From NCBI RefSeq assembly GCF_019430905.1, contig NZ_JAHYCA010000007.1:124001-188000 (forward strand): a stretch of 64,000 bases of DNA, in the 5' to 3' direction. Below, piece after piece: positions 36,509 to 44,481 of the stretch (positions within the stretch are counted from its first letter, which is position 1; every line of letters starts with the position of its first letter). Source of the stretch: Billgrantia antri (GTDB lineage Bacteria; Pseudomonadota; Gammaproteobacteria; Pseudomonadales; Halomonadaceae). Below the pieces are notes generated by a model, which saw nothing but the letters and a program-made list of their open reading frames with translations, did not search any database and had not been told where the DNA came from. A program made the position numbers and the translations under genes.

Positions 36509-37331
36509 CACCCATGACACTGCAGCACGCAACAGTGGTGCTCAAGCCAGTGCCGCTCTCGAGGTGGCCGTGCTGGTTTCGGTCGGTCGCCATCCCGTGA
36601 CCGGCCGCGCCCGGCGTGCCGATCAGGATGCTCGTGGCGTGGAGCTGGCCTTGGCGCTCAGTGAGGCGCGGGTCACGCTGCTGCATGCGGGAAGTCTCGA
36701 CGAAGAGAGCGAAAGCGCCATGCGCGGCTACCTGGGCATGGGCCTACCGGCCCTGACGCTGGTGGAGCAGCCGCCAGGTGCCGATGTGGTCCCTGCCCTG
36801 GCCGACACCCTAAGCGACGCCCAGCCGCAGCTGGTGATCGCCGGCGAGCGTGCCGAGCAGGGGGAGGGTTCCGGCATGTTGCCCTACCTACTGGCTGAGC
36901 GCTTGGGTTGGCCGCTGGTCAGTGGTCTGGCGGCGGTGGAGAAGGTCGAGAATGGCGTGGCCACGCTGCTCCAGGCCCTGCCGCGCGGCCAGCGCCGCCG
37001 GTTACAGGTGCGCCTGCCGGCGATCGTCAGCGTCGACGCGGCCGCCGCGGCGGCTCGCCAGAGCGCCTTCGGCCCGGCCCGGCGGGGTGAGATCGAGGTC
37101 CAGCCCGCTGCAGTCGAGTGGGACGAGGCCCAGGCGGAATGGAGCGTGGCCCCGGCCCGCAAGCGGCCCAAGCGCCTGAAGATCGTCAAGGCGGCCTCGG
37201 CCCGGGATCGCTTCAAGGCCGCCGCGGCCAAGGCCGAAGGCGCCGGGGGCCAGGTGTTGACCGACGTTACGCCGGAGCAGGGCGCCGAGGCGATTCTCAA
37301 GCTATTGAAGGAAGAGGGCGTGTTGAGGTAG
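36498..37331 (+). CDS. etfB: electron transfer flavoprotein beta subunit (betaine cluster)
   Basis: A 277-residue partner of EtfA. Typical EtfB parts include LEVAVLVSVGRHPVTGRARRADQDARGVELALAL and GEGSGMLPYLLAERLGWPLVSG, followed by RRRLQVRLPAIVSVDAAA. ATG 36498 has GAGGAGAGG upstream and overlaps the etfA end. It forms the AMP/FAD-binding half of the heterodimer that connects the demethylases to the respiratory chain. The C-terminal 80 residues are rich in Ala and Lys. Confidence 0.88.
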   Translation: MRPDTHDTAARNSGAQASAALEVAVLVSVGRHPVTGRARRADQDARGVELALALSEARVTLLHAGSLDEESESAMRGYLGMGLPALTLVEQPPGADVVPALADTLSDAQPQLVIAGERAEQGEGSGMLPYLLAERLGWPLVSGLAAVEKVENGVATLLQALPRGQRRRLQVRLPAIVSVDAAAAAARQSAFGPARRGEIEVQPAAVEWDEAQAEWSVAPARKRPKRLKIVKAASARDRFKAAAAKAEGAGGQVLTDVTPEQGAEAILKLLKEEGVLR

Positions 37332-37359
37332 CGGCCGGAAGCGTAACCCGCAACCCGAC

Positions 37360-37384
37360 GAGCCCCGGCGCAATGCCGGGGCTC
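37360..37384 (+). terminator. terminator after etfB
   Basis: GAGCCCCGGC (37360-37369) pairs with GCCGGGGCTC (37375-37384), loop GCAAT, followed by TCATAT. It ends the dgcAB-etfAB unit and faces the convergent IalB-like gene. Confidence 0.75.
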
Positions 37385-37404
37385 TCATATGAGAGCTTCT
37401 GTAT

Positions 37405-37932
37405 TCAGGGCGAGATGCGGGAGCTGGCGTCGGTGAAGCCCATCAGGGAGATGTCCAGATCGATGCGGTCGCCGCGCGGGCCGAACAGGCTCAGGGTGGC
37501 CGTGCTGCCGCTGCGCAATGCCTGCAGCAGGCTGGGCCGAACGGGAAGGTCGGCGCGGCAACCCTGCTGCACGCAGGTCTGGTAGGGGAACTGGACGGGC
37601 TCTTCGCTGCCTACCTGGAGCTGCAGGCCCGAGGCGAGATGCACTCCCAGCGGTAGCAGGAAGGTCATCGCCGGGCCGTCGAGTTGCGGCGGATAAGCCA
37701 TCACGACCTGCATCAGTGGCTGATTACTGTCCGGTTCGTTGACTACCTGGCCCATCGTGCAGATGCCCTCGCCCTCGCTTGGGCAGGTAACCTCCCAATC
37801 ACGGAATTGCTCGGTGGTGACATCGGCGTCGGCGGCCCCAGGCAAGGCTTGCTGGGCGAAGGCAGGGTGTGCCAGGGCCAGCAGCGACAGTAGGCCGGCC
37901 AGGCCCAGGCATCGGGTGAACGGGGTCGACAT
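37405..37932 (-). CDS. IalB-like secreted protein
   Basis: A 175-residue protein with a signal peptide (residues 1-26, LLSLLALAHPAFA). The mature part follows the invasion-associated locus B pattern: FRDWEVTCPSE, CTMGQVVNEPDSNQPLMQVVM, FLLPLGVHLASGLQLQVG, then CVQQGCRADLPV with a Cys pair. AGGAGG lies upstream of ATG 37932. IalB proteins are periplasmic and of poorly known function outside pathogens. It is transcribed towards etfB and lies downstream of the BCCT terminator. No link to betaine is evident from sequence. Confidence 0.78.
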   Translation of the reverse strand: MSTPFTRCLGLAGLLSLLALAHPAFAQQALPGAADADVTTEQFRDWEVTCPSEGEGICTMGQVVNEPDSNQPLMQVVMAYPPQLDGPAMTFLLPLGVHLASGLQLQVGSEEPVQFPYQTCVQQGCRADLPVRPSLLQALRSGSTATLSLFGPRGDRIDLDISLMGFTDASSRISP

Positions 37933-38114
37933 CAGTGTTACCTCCTCGACTTGGGTGACCATGGGCTCTCGTGCATCCTGTACACACGACAGGGAGGGGC
38001 ACACTCGCCGCCTCGACGAGGGGCCAGGTAGGAAATCACTACCATGCCTGTTCGTTCCCTCGAGGTCGAGCCCCTTCGTGCCGTCCGGGGAGGTGACATG
38101 GCGAGAGGCCCTCA

Positions 38115-38150
38115 ACGCAACGACCCCGGCAAAGGCCGGGGTCGTTGCGT
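38115..38150 (-). terminator. terminator of the BCCT transporter gene
   Basis: A perfect 16-bp stem: ACGCAACGACCCCGGC at 38115-38130 and its complement at 38135-38150, loop AAAG (plus strand). It lies 20 bases after the stop of the minus-strand transporter gene. Confidence 0.75.
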
Positions 38151-38170
38151 CTGGGGAGGAGAGGTGCGTA

Positions 38171-39745
38171 TCAGGCCAGCTTGGCGGCCACCGCTCCGCG
38201 CTGCTCTTCCCTCAGCCCCTTGACCAGGCAGAAGGCCATGCCCAGCAGCACCAGGGTGAAGGGCAGGCCGGTGGCCACGGCACCGGCCTGCAGCGCGCCC
38301 AGCGCGGTGCTACCGCCACCGTAGAGCAGGATGCCGGCGATCACGCCTTCCAGCACCGCCCAGAACACGCGCTGACCGCGAGGTGCGTCGGTCTTGCCGC
38401 CGGCGGTGATGTTGTCGATCACCAGCGAGCCGGAATCCGACGAGGTGATGAAGAAGATCAACACCAGCAGGATCGCCAGGCTCGAGGTCAGAGTGGTCAG
38501 CGGCAGGTGCTCTAGCATCTGGAACATTGCCAGCGAGACGTCGCTGATGCCGTCGGCCAGGGCGCCGATGCCGGCGGACGACTGGTCAAGGGCGGTGCCG
38601 CCGAAGACGCTCATCCAAACCAGCGTGACCAGGGTCGGCACCACCAGCACGGCGGTGAGGAACTCGCGCACCGTGCGTCCGCGGGAGACCCGTGCGATGA
38701 ACATGCCGACGAAGGGCGACCAGGAGATCCACCAGGCCCAGTAGAACACCGTCCAGCCGTGGTACCAGGTGGCGTCGTCACGACCGATCCAACTGGAGAG
38801 CGGCACGATATGGCTGACATAGGCCAGGGTGGTGTGCCACAGATTGTTGACGAACAGCAGCACGCCGCCAGTCACAAGCACGAAGGTGAGCAGCGCCAGC
38901 GCGATCACCATGTTGATGTTGGAGAATAGCTTCACGCCGCCGTCGATGCCACGCCACACCGAGAACAGGGCCACGGCGGTGACCGCCACGATGATCGCCA
39001 GCTGGGTACCGATGGTGTTGGGCACGTCGAACAGATAGTTGAGGCCGCCCGCCGCCTGGGAGGCGCCGAAACCCAGCGAGGTAGCCAGACCGAAGATCGT
39101 CGCCAGCACCGCAACGATGTCGATGATATGGCCGAACCAGCCGCGCACTCGCTCGCCGAGGATCGGCGTGAAGGCCGAGCGCAGGGTCAGCGGCAAGCCG
39201 CGGTTGTAGGCGAAGAATGCCAGCGATAGTCCCACCACGCCGTAGATCGCCCACGGATGCAGGCCCCAGTGGAACATCGTGGCGCCGATGGCGGCACTGG
39301 CCCCTGCCGGAGTATGCGCTTCGGCATTGAGCGGGGTGCCGTACCAGTCGGTGTAGTAGGCGACCGGCTCGGCTACGCTCCAGAACATCAGGCCGATGCC
39401 CATGCCCGCGGCGAACAGCATGGCGAACCAGGAAGTGGTCGAGTATTCCGGCCGGGCCTGGCTGCCGCCCAGGCGGATGCGCCCTACCGGCATGGCGATC
39501 AGCGTCAGGCACAGCAGCACGAACAGGTTGCCGGCGATCATGAACAGCCAGTCGAAGTATTCGATCGACCAGCCGCGGGCCGCGGTGAGGTGGCTGTTGG
39601 CGGCATCGGGATAGATCAGGGCATAAAGAATGAAGGCCAGGATGGCCAGGGCCGAAAGTGGGAAGACGGGATGGTGGAAATCCATCCCCAGCACCTGGGC
39701 ATTGTCCTGCCCCGGTTTGAGGATCGGGGCATCGTCATGCTTCAT
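38171..39745 (-). CDS. BCCT family glycine betaine transporter
   Basis: A 524-residue secondary transporter with 12 predicted helices. The BCCT signature is present: GWTVFYWAWWISWSPFVGMFIARVSRGR. The helix-3 motif GMGIG (FAAGMGIGLMFW) is the version found in sodium-coupled betaine carriers such as BetP. The tryptophans of the aromatic box are there. The N- and C-terminal tails are short, so osmotic activation by long tails, as in BetP, is less likely; a catabolic uptake role fits the neighbours. Upstream of its start (GAGGAA, ATG 39745) the leader is rich in CAACAATCA-like sequence, a possible Hfq/Crc target. Confidence 0.9.
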   Translation of the reverse strand: MKHDDAPILKPGQDNAQVLGMDFHHPVFPLSALAILAFILYALIYPDAANSHLTAARGWSIEYFDWLFMIAGNLFVLLCLTLIAMPVGRIRLGGSQARPEYSTTSWFAMLFAAGMGIGLMFWSVAEPVAYYTDWYGTPLNAEAHTPAGASAAIGATMFHWGLHPWAIYGVVGLSLAFFAYNRGLPLTLRSAFTPILGERVRGWFGHIIDIVAVLATIFGLATSLGFGASQAAGGLNYLFDVPNTIGTQLAIIVAVTAVALFSVWRGIDGGVKLFSNINMVIALALLTFVLVTGGVLLFVNNLWHTTLAYVSHIVPLSSWIGRDDATWYHGWTVFYWAWWISWSPFVGMFIARVSRGRTVREFLTAVLVVPTLVTLVWMSVFGGTALDQSSAGIGALADGISDVSLAMFQMLEHLPLTTLTSSLAILLVLIFFITSSDSGSLVIDNITAGGKTDAPRGQRVFWAVLEGVIAGILLYGGGSTALGALQAGAVATGLPFTLVLLGMAFCLVKGLREEQRGAVAAKLA

Positions 39746-39956
39746 GGGGATTCCTCGGTGATTGTTGTGTGTCTTGCGCTGGGGTGTCGAATGCGATGGC
39801 GCACCCGGCCAGATATTGTTGGGTGCATGGGGCAGGGGTGGTGTCGTGAAAGCGACCTGCGGTTATCCGGTGGGGCCCGGGACATGGCGATATCACGCAT
39901 GGCGGCGTCGCCTCTGCGCATACGAGGTCGTCGAGGGGTGGCGTAGGCTGGCTTGG

Positions 39957-39969
39957 TGGCGTTTCGCCA
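39957..39969. promoter_or_regulatory. small palindrome upstream of fdhA
   Basis: TGGCG-TTT-CGCCA, about 60 bases before fdhA in the 282-base divergent region with the BCCT gene. A possible operator. Nothing else in this region was identified with confidence. Confidence 0.3.
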
Positions 39970-40027
39970 TCCCCCTCGGCATCGGGCTCAGGCCCGGTCA
40001 GCCGCATAACAATGTAAGGAGCCAGCC

Positions 40028-41221
40028 ATGAGCCAAGCCAACCGCGGCGTCGTCTACAAGGGCCCGGGTAAGGTCGACGTCGAATCCATCCCCTACCCGG
40101 AACTCGCTCTCGGCAATCGCAAATGTGACCACGGTGTGATCCTGAAGGTGGTCACCACCAACATTTGCGGTAGCGACCAGCACATGGTGCGCGGTCGTAC
40201 CACTGCGCCGTCCGGCCTGGTGCTGGGCCACGAGATCACCGGCCTGGTGGTCGAGTGCGGGCGCGACGTGGAATTCATCAAGCCGGGCGACCTGGTCTCG
40301 GTACCCTTCAACATCGCCTGCGGGCGCTGCCGTAACTGCAAGGAAGGCCGAACCGGCATCTGTCTCAACGTCAACCCCGCACGCCCCGGTGCCGCTTATG
40401 GCTACGTCGACATGGGCGGCTGGGTCGGCGGCCAGACGGAATACGTCATGGTGCCCTACGCCGACTTCAACCTGCTGAAATTCCCGGATGCCGACCAGGC
40501 GATGGAGAAGATCCGCGACCTGACCCTGCTCTCCGACATCTTCCCCACCGGCTTCCACGGCTGCGTGACGGCCGGCGTCGGGCCGGGCAGCACCGTCTAT
40601 ATCGCCGGTGCCGGTCCGGTGGGCCTGGCGGCGGCGGTATCCGCCCAGCTGTTGGGGGCGGCCTGCGTGATCGTTGGTGACATGATCGAGGAGCGCCTGG
40701 CCCAGGCCCGCAGCTTCGGTTGCGAAACTATCGACCTGACCCAGGATGGCGACATGGCCGACAAGATCGAGGCGATCCTCGGCGAGCGTGAAGTCGACGC
40801 CTTCGTCGACTGCGTCGGTTTCGAGGCCCATGCCTGCGGCTGCAACCACGGCAAGGAGGCGCCGGCCACCGTACTCAACTCAGCGATGCAGTTGACCCGT
40901 GCCGGCGGTCAGATCGGTATCCCCGGTCTCTACGTGACCGAGGATCCCGGTGCCGTCGACGATGCCGCCAAGCAGGGGGCGCTGAGCATGCGCTTCGGCC
41001 TGGGCTGGGCCAAGTCCCACTCCTTCCATACCGGGCAGTGTCCGGTCATGAAATACCACCGCCCGCTGATGCAGGCGATCCTGTTCGGCAAGGTCAAGAT
41101 CGCCGATGCGGTCAACGTACAGATGATCTCGCTGGATCAGGCCCCGCAGGGCTACGCCGACTTCGACGGCGGGGCGGCGAAGAAATTCGTCATCGACCCG
41201 CACGGCAGCGTGGCCGCCTAA
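40028..41221 (+). CDS. fdhA: glutathione-independent formaldehyde dehydrogenase
   Basis: A 397-residue zinc alcohol dehydrogenase-like enzyme, nearly the length of Pseudomonas putida FdhA. The catalytic zinc site starts with CGSDQHMVRGR and GHEITG; the structural zinc loop has CGRCRNCKEGRTGIC. The NAD-binding fold is VYIAGAGPVGLAAAVSAQLLG. It oxidises formaldehyde to formate with tightly bound NAD and is needed because betaine and dimethylglycine demethylation release formaldehyde. AAGGAG precedes the ATG. Divergent from the BCCT gene. Confidence 0.95.
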   Translation: MSQANRGVVYKGPGKVDVESIPYPELALGNRKCDHGVILKVVTTNICGSDQHMVRGRTTAPSGLVLGHEITGLVVECGRDVEFIKPGDLVSVPFNIACGRCRNCKEGRTGICLNVNPARPGAAYGYVDMGGWVGGQTEYVMVPYADFNLLKFPDADQAMEKIRDLTLLSDIFPTGFHGCVTAGVGPGSTVYIAGAGPVGLAAAVSAQLLGAACVIVGDMIEERLAQARSFGCETIDLTQDGDMADKIEAILGEREVDAFVDCVGFEAHACGCNHGKEAPATVLNSAMQLTRAGGQIGIPGLYVTEDPGAVDDAAKQGALSMRFGLGWAKSHSFHTGQCPVMKYHRPLMQAILFGKVKIADAVNVQMISLDQAPQGYADFDGGAAKKFVIDPHGSVAA

Positions 41222-41377
41222 GGTAAGGAGAGGAACCCGGGCTGGCCGCGCCGCGCCTTGCCGTCGGCGCTGCGAGCCATCTCGGGATGTCGCCCCCGAC
41301 GGCAACGTGGTCTCCTGGGCGTCGAGCGGGTAATCTAGGGAACTGACGACGACAACGGCAGCGGAGAGGTGAGAGAG

Positions 41378-41617
41378 ATGATGTTCGCCGACTTGATCGA
41401 TGCGGAGGATTTTCGTCAGCGCCTGGTGGCGCTGGGCATCGAGCTGCCCGTCGGTGCCGATCCCGATACCTGCGCCCGGCTTGCCGCTCAGCGGCAAGCC
41501 GAGGCGGGGGTACCCGACCTGCCGGCGCTGGTCGCCGAGCTGGAGACCCAAACCGGCGTCATGCAGCCCGAGGTGCGAGAGGCGTTGGCGCGTCATTTGC
41601 GGCCTGTGGTGGGCTGA
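41378..41617 (+). CDS. small protein of unknown function after fdhA
   Basis: A 79-residue acidic protein (from ATG 41378, with GAGAGGTGAGAG upstream). It is almost all helix-forming: DAEDFRQRLVALGIELP, CARLAAQRQAEAGV, LPALVAELETQTGV and EVREALARHLRPVVG. No motif is recognised. It lies 156 bases after fdhA and ends just before a strong terminator, so it may be the last gene of that unit. Codon use resembles its neighbours, which supports a real gene. Confidence 0.6.
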   Translation: MMFADLIDAEDFRQRLVALGIELPVGADPDTCARLAAQRQAEAGVPDLPALVAELETQTGVMQPEVREALARHLRPVVG

Positions 41618-41660
41618 CGTCCCTCATGGCTACGCCGCCCTGAAGCCTGCACTGTAACGC

Positions 41661-41692
41661 ATCGCCCCCGGCCTTGGCCGGGGGCGATTTTG
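41661..41692. terminator. terminator between the fdhA unit and gbcA
   Basis: A perfect 12-bp stem ATCGCCCCCGGC (41661-41672) with GCCGGGGGCGAT (41677-41688), loop CTTG, followed by TTT on the plus strand. It lies between convergent genes. Confidence 0.85.
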
Positions 41693-41719
41693 CTTCACGA
41701 GGTGTAGACGGCGCTTAGC

Positions 41720-43009
41720 CTAGCCGCGCACCAGCTGCAGGTGGGGCGCGCTGTGGCCCAGGTTCTCCTGCATCCGCTCGCTGTACCAGTCGATGAAGTC
41801 GATCACGCCGAACTCGTAGGTCTCCGAGTAGGGGCCGGGCTGGTAGGCCTTGGAGTTGATGCCGCGCTGGTTCTCCTCGGCCAGCCGCCGGTCCTGGTCG
41901 TTGGTGGCGTCCCACACCCGACGCATCTGCTCGGGATGGTAGTCGACGCCCTCCACGGCATCCTTGTGCACCAGCCATTTGGTGGTCACCATAGTCTCCT
42001 GCGGCCCCAGCGGCAGCACGCGGAACACGATGGCATGATCGCCCATGAAGTGGTTCCAGGAGTTGGGCAGGTGCAGGATGCGCAGCGAGCCCATGTCGGG
42101 GCTGGTCAGCCGGCCCATCAGCTTGCCGCAGGCCGGCTTGCCGTCCATGGTCATCGAGACCACGCCATCCAGCAGCGGCGTGCGGGTCAGGCGGTTGCGC
42201 TTGCCGAAGCGCTTGAGCTGCCAGGGCACCTGCTGCTCGTCCCAGTCGGACTGCTTCTTCGCCACCAGTGCCTTGTAGGCCGGCGTGGCGCGCGGGTCGT
42301 CGGTGTCGTCGAACTCCTGCAGCGAGTTGAGCAGTTCCGGGTGGGAGCCGTTGCAGTGATAGCACTCGCGGTTGTTCTCGATCACCAGCTTCCAGTTGGC
42401 CTGCTCGACGATGCTCGACTCCACGGCGACCTTGACGTTGGTCATGTCGTAGGGCTCGAGGTAGTGATCCAGGGTGACCAGGAAGTCGTCGATGGCCGGT
42501 GGCTGTTCGGCCGCCAGGCTGATGAAGATGAAGCCGCCGCCGGTGCGTACGTGGACCGGCTTGAGTCCGTAGGCGGAAAGGTCGAAGTTCTCGCCCATGT
42601 CGCTGCCGGCGAAGAGCAGGCGGCCGTCGAGTTCGTAGGTCCACTGGTGATACGGGCAGACCAGCTTGGCGACCTTGCCCTTGTCGCTGACGCACAGTCG
42701 CGAGCCGCGGTGGCGGCAGACGTTGTGGAAGGCATGAATGGTGCCGCCATCCCCGCGCACGATGATCACCGGGTTGTCACCGACCTGCAGGGTCATGTAG
42801 TTGCCCTTGGCGGGAATCTCGCAGGTCATGCCGGCGAACAGCCACTCCTTGCCGAAGATCTCCTGCATGTCCAGGGCAAACAGCCGGGCATCGTTGTAGA
42901 AGGGCTGGGGCAACGAGAAGTTGTGCGCACGCTCGGCCAGCATCCTTGCGGTGGCCTGGCGTGCCGGATCCAAGGGATCGTCGAGGGGAGTCGGAGAGGG
43001 GGTGTCCAT
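41720..43009 (-). CDS. gbcA: glycine betaine demethylase, Rieske oxygenase subunit GbcA
   Basis: A 429-residue Rieske-type non-haem iron oxygenase. The Rieske cluster motif is CRHRG with CPYHQWTY, and the mononuclear iron motif includes NNRECYHCNGSHPEL. It removes one methyl group from glycine betaine as formaldehyde, giving dimethylglycine, with electrons from GbcB. GAGGAAG precedes ATG 43009, which starts MDTPSPTPLDD; a longer frame upstream has no support. Divergent from gbcB with 327 bases between, unlike the adjacent tandem arrangement of a simple operon. Confidence 0.95.
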   Translation of the reverse strand: MDTPSPTPLDDPLDPARQATARMLAERAHNFSLPQPFYNDARLFALDMQEIFGKEWLFAGMTCEIPAKGNYMTLQVGDNPVIIVRGDGGTIHAFHNVCRHRGSRLCVSDKGKVAKLVCPYHQWTYELDGRLLFAGSDMGENFDLSAYGLKPVHVRTGGGFIFISLAAEQPPAIDDFLVTLDHYLEPYDMTNVKVAVESSIVEQANWKLVIENNRECYHCNGSHPELLNSLQEFDDTDDPRATPAYKALVAKKQSDWDEQQVPWQLKRFGKRNRLTRTPLLDGVVSMTMDGKPACGKLMGRLTSPDMGSLRILHLPNSWNHFMGDHAIVFRVLPLGPQETMVTTKWLVHKDAVEGVDYHPEQMRRVWDATNDQDRRLAEENQRGINSKAYQPGPYSETYEFGVIDFIDWYSERMQENLGHSAPHLQLVRG

Positions 43010-43336
43010 GCAAGCTTCCTCATTGCTGGCCGCGTTGGCGGCATCGGTTCGGTTGTTGGTGTGGTCGTCAGGAGGCCGGCGTTGTGATTGTGGGGGCCGG
43101 TCGTGATTACGGCGAGTGTGGATCAGCCGCCGGGGAGGCAGTTGTCTGCCGACGACAGACAAGAATGCAGGCGCGACGCGTGTGGAAGGAAAAGAGACAC
43201 CGAGTGGGACTCATGGGCATGCCCGTGTCGTAGTCAGGCAAGTCGTGGCCTTGCCGCCTGGCGCAAAATTCGTTCAACGGCAGGCGGTGTTCCGCAGTCG
43301 GAGCCTTCCACGCTGATCAATGCCAGGCGACTCGAC
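43010..43336. promoter_or_regulatory. divergent gbcA-gbcB control region
   Basis: No gene is seen here. It holds the inverted repeat TTGTCTG (43142-43148) and CAGACAA (43156-43162), 7-base spacer, roughly midway. As a GbdR homologue is encoded nearby, this is a reasonable place for its binding, but I cannot match a known consensus. Confidence 0.5.
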
Positions 43337-44443
43337 ATGACCATGAACTTTCTCAACCCCGTCACGACCCAGACCTGGACCAACGGCCGCCATTTGGTGC
43401 GTTGCGTCAAGGTCATCCAGGAAACCTGGGACGTCCGCACTTTCTGCTTCATGGCCGAGCAGCCGGTGATGTTCTTCTTCAAGCCGGGGCAGTTCGTGAC
43501 CCTGGAGCTGGAGATCGACGGCGAGCCGATCATGCGCTCCTATACGATCTCCAGTTCGCCATCGATTCCCTACAGCTTCTCGATCACCGTCAAGCGGGTG
43601 CCGGGCGGCAAAGTGTCGAACTGGCTGCACGACAACCTGAAGGTCGGCGACGAGCTGGCGGTGCATGGGCCGGTGGGCAACTTCAACTCGATCGACTTTC
43701 CCGCCGACAAGGTGCTGTTCCTCTCCGGCGGCGTGGGCATCACGCCGCTGATGTCGATGACACGCTGGTTCTTCGACACCAACGCCAACGTCGACGTCGA
43801 GTTCATCCACAGTGCACGTGCCCCGCGCGACGTCATCTACCATCGCGAGCTGGTGCACATGTTCTCGCGGATCCCCGAGTTCAAGTTGCATATCGTCTGC
43901 GAGAAAAAGGACGACATCGGCGAGGCCTGGGCCGGCTATCGCGGGTTTTTGACCCAACCGATGCTGGAGCTGATGGTGCCCGACTTCCTCGATCGCGAGA
44001 TCTTCTGCTGCGGCCCCACGCCCTACATGAACGCGATCAAGCGCATCCTGCGCGATAACGGCTTCGACATGAGCCACTACCACGAGGAGTCCTTCGGCGC
44101 CACGCCGCTGGACGTGCGCGAAGAAGTGCTGGAACTGGCCGAGCAGGCCGAGGCCGAGGCCGAGGAGATCGACTACGCCGACATGCTCAGCGTCGAGTTC
44201 GTCGGCTCGGGCAAGAGCGTCCGCATCCAGCCGGGCGAGACGGTGCACTCAGCTGCCGCCAAGCTGGGCCTGCACATTCCCAAGGCCTGTGGCATGGGTA
44301 TCTGCGGCACCTGCCGGGTGGGACTCAAGTCCGGTGAAGTGGACATGGAGCACAACGGCGGCATCACCGATGAGGACATCGAAGAGGGTTACATCCTCTC
44401 CTGCTGCAGCAAGCCCCGGGGCGACGTGGTGGTCGATTACTGA
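43337..44443 (+). CDS. gbcB: glycine betaine demethylase reductase subunit GbcB
   Basis: A 368-residue FAD/NAD ferredoxin reductase with a C-terminal plant-type 2Fe-2S domain. FAD motif MRSYTISSSPSI; NAD segment FLSGGVGITPLMSM and IFCCGPTPYMNAIKRIL; cluster Cys in ACGMGICGTCRVG plus a late Cys in ILSCCS. It passes electrons from NAD(P)H to the Rieske oxygenase GbcA. An acidic hinge (VLELAEQAEAEAEEIDYAD) joins the two halves. Start at ATG 43337 with AGGCGA upstream; a second Met two residues on is possible. Confidence 0.94.
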   Translation: MTMNFLNPVTTQTWTNGRHLVRCVKVIQETWDVRTFCFMAEQPVMFFFKPGQFVTLELEIDGEPIMRSYTISSSPSIPYSFSITVKRVPGGKVSNWLHDNLKVGDELAVHGPVGNFNSIDFPADKVLFLSGGVGITPLMSMTRWFFDTNANVDVEFIHSARAPRDVIYHRELVHMFSRIPEFKLHIVCEKKDDIGEAWAGYRGFLTQPMLELMVPDFLDREIFCCGPTPYMNAIKRILRDNGFDMSHYHEESFGATPLDVREEVLELAEQAEAEAEEIDYADMLSVEFVGSGKSVRIQPGETVHSAAAKLGLHIPKACGMGICGTCRVGLKSGEVDMEHNGGITDEDIEEGYILSCCSKPRGDVVVDY

Positions 44444-44452
44444 CTGAGGCCG

Positions 44453-44481
44453 GGCCCGGCTAGGCTCAGCCCTGCCGGGCC
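44453..44481. terminator. hairpin between gbcB and the fds regulator gene
   Basis: GGCCCGGC (44453-44460) pairs with GCCGGGCC (44474-44481), with an inner GGCT/AGCC. It overlaps the last codons of the minus-strand regulator gene. No U-tract. Confidence 0.45.
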
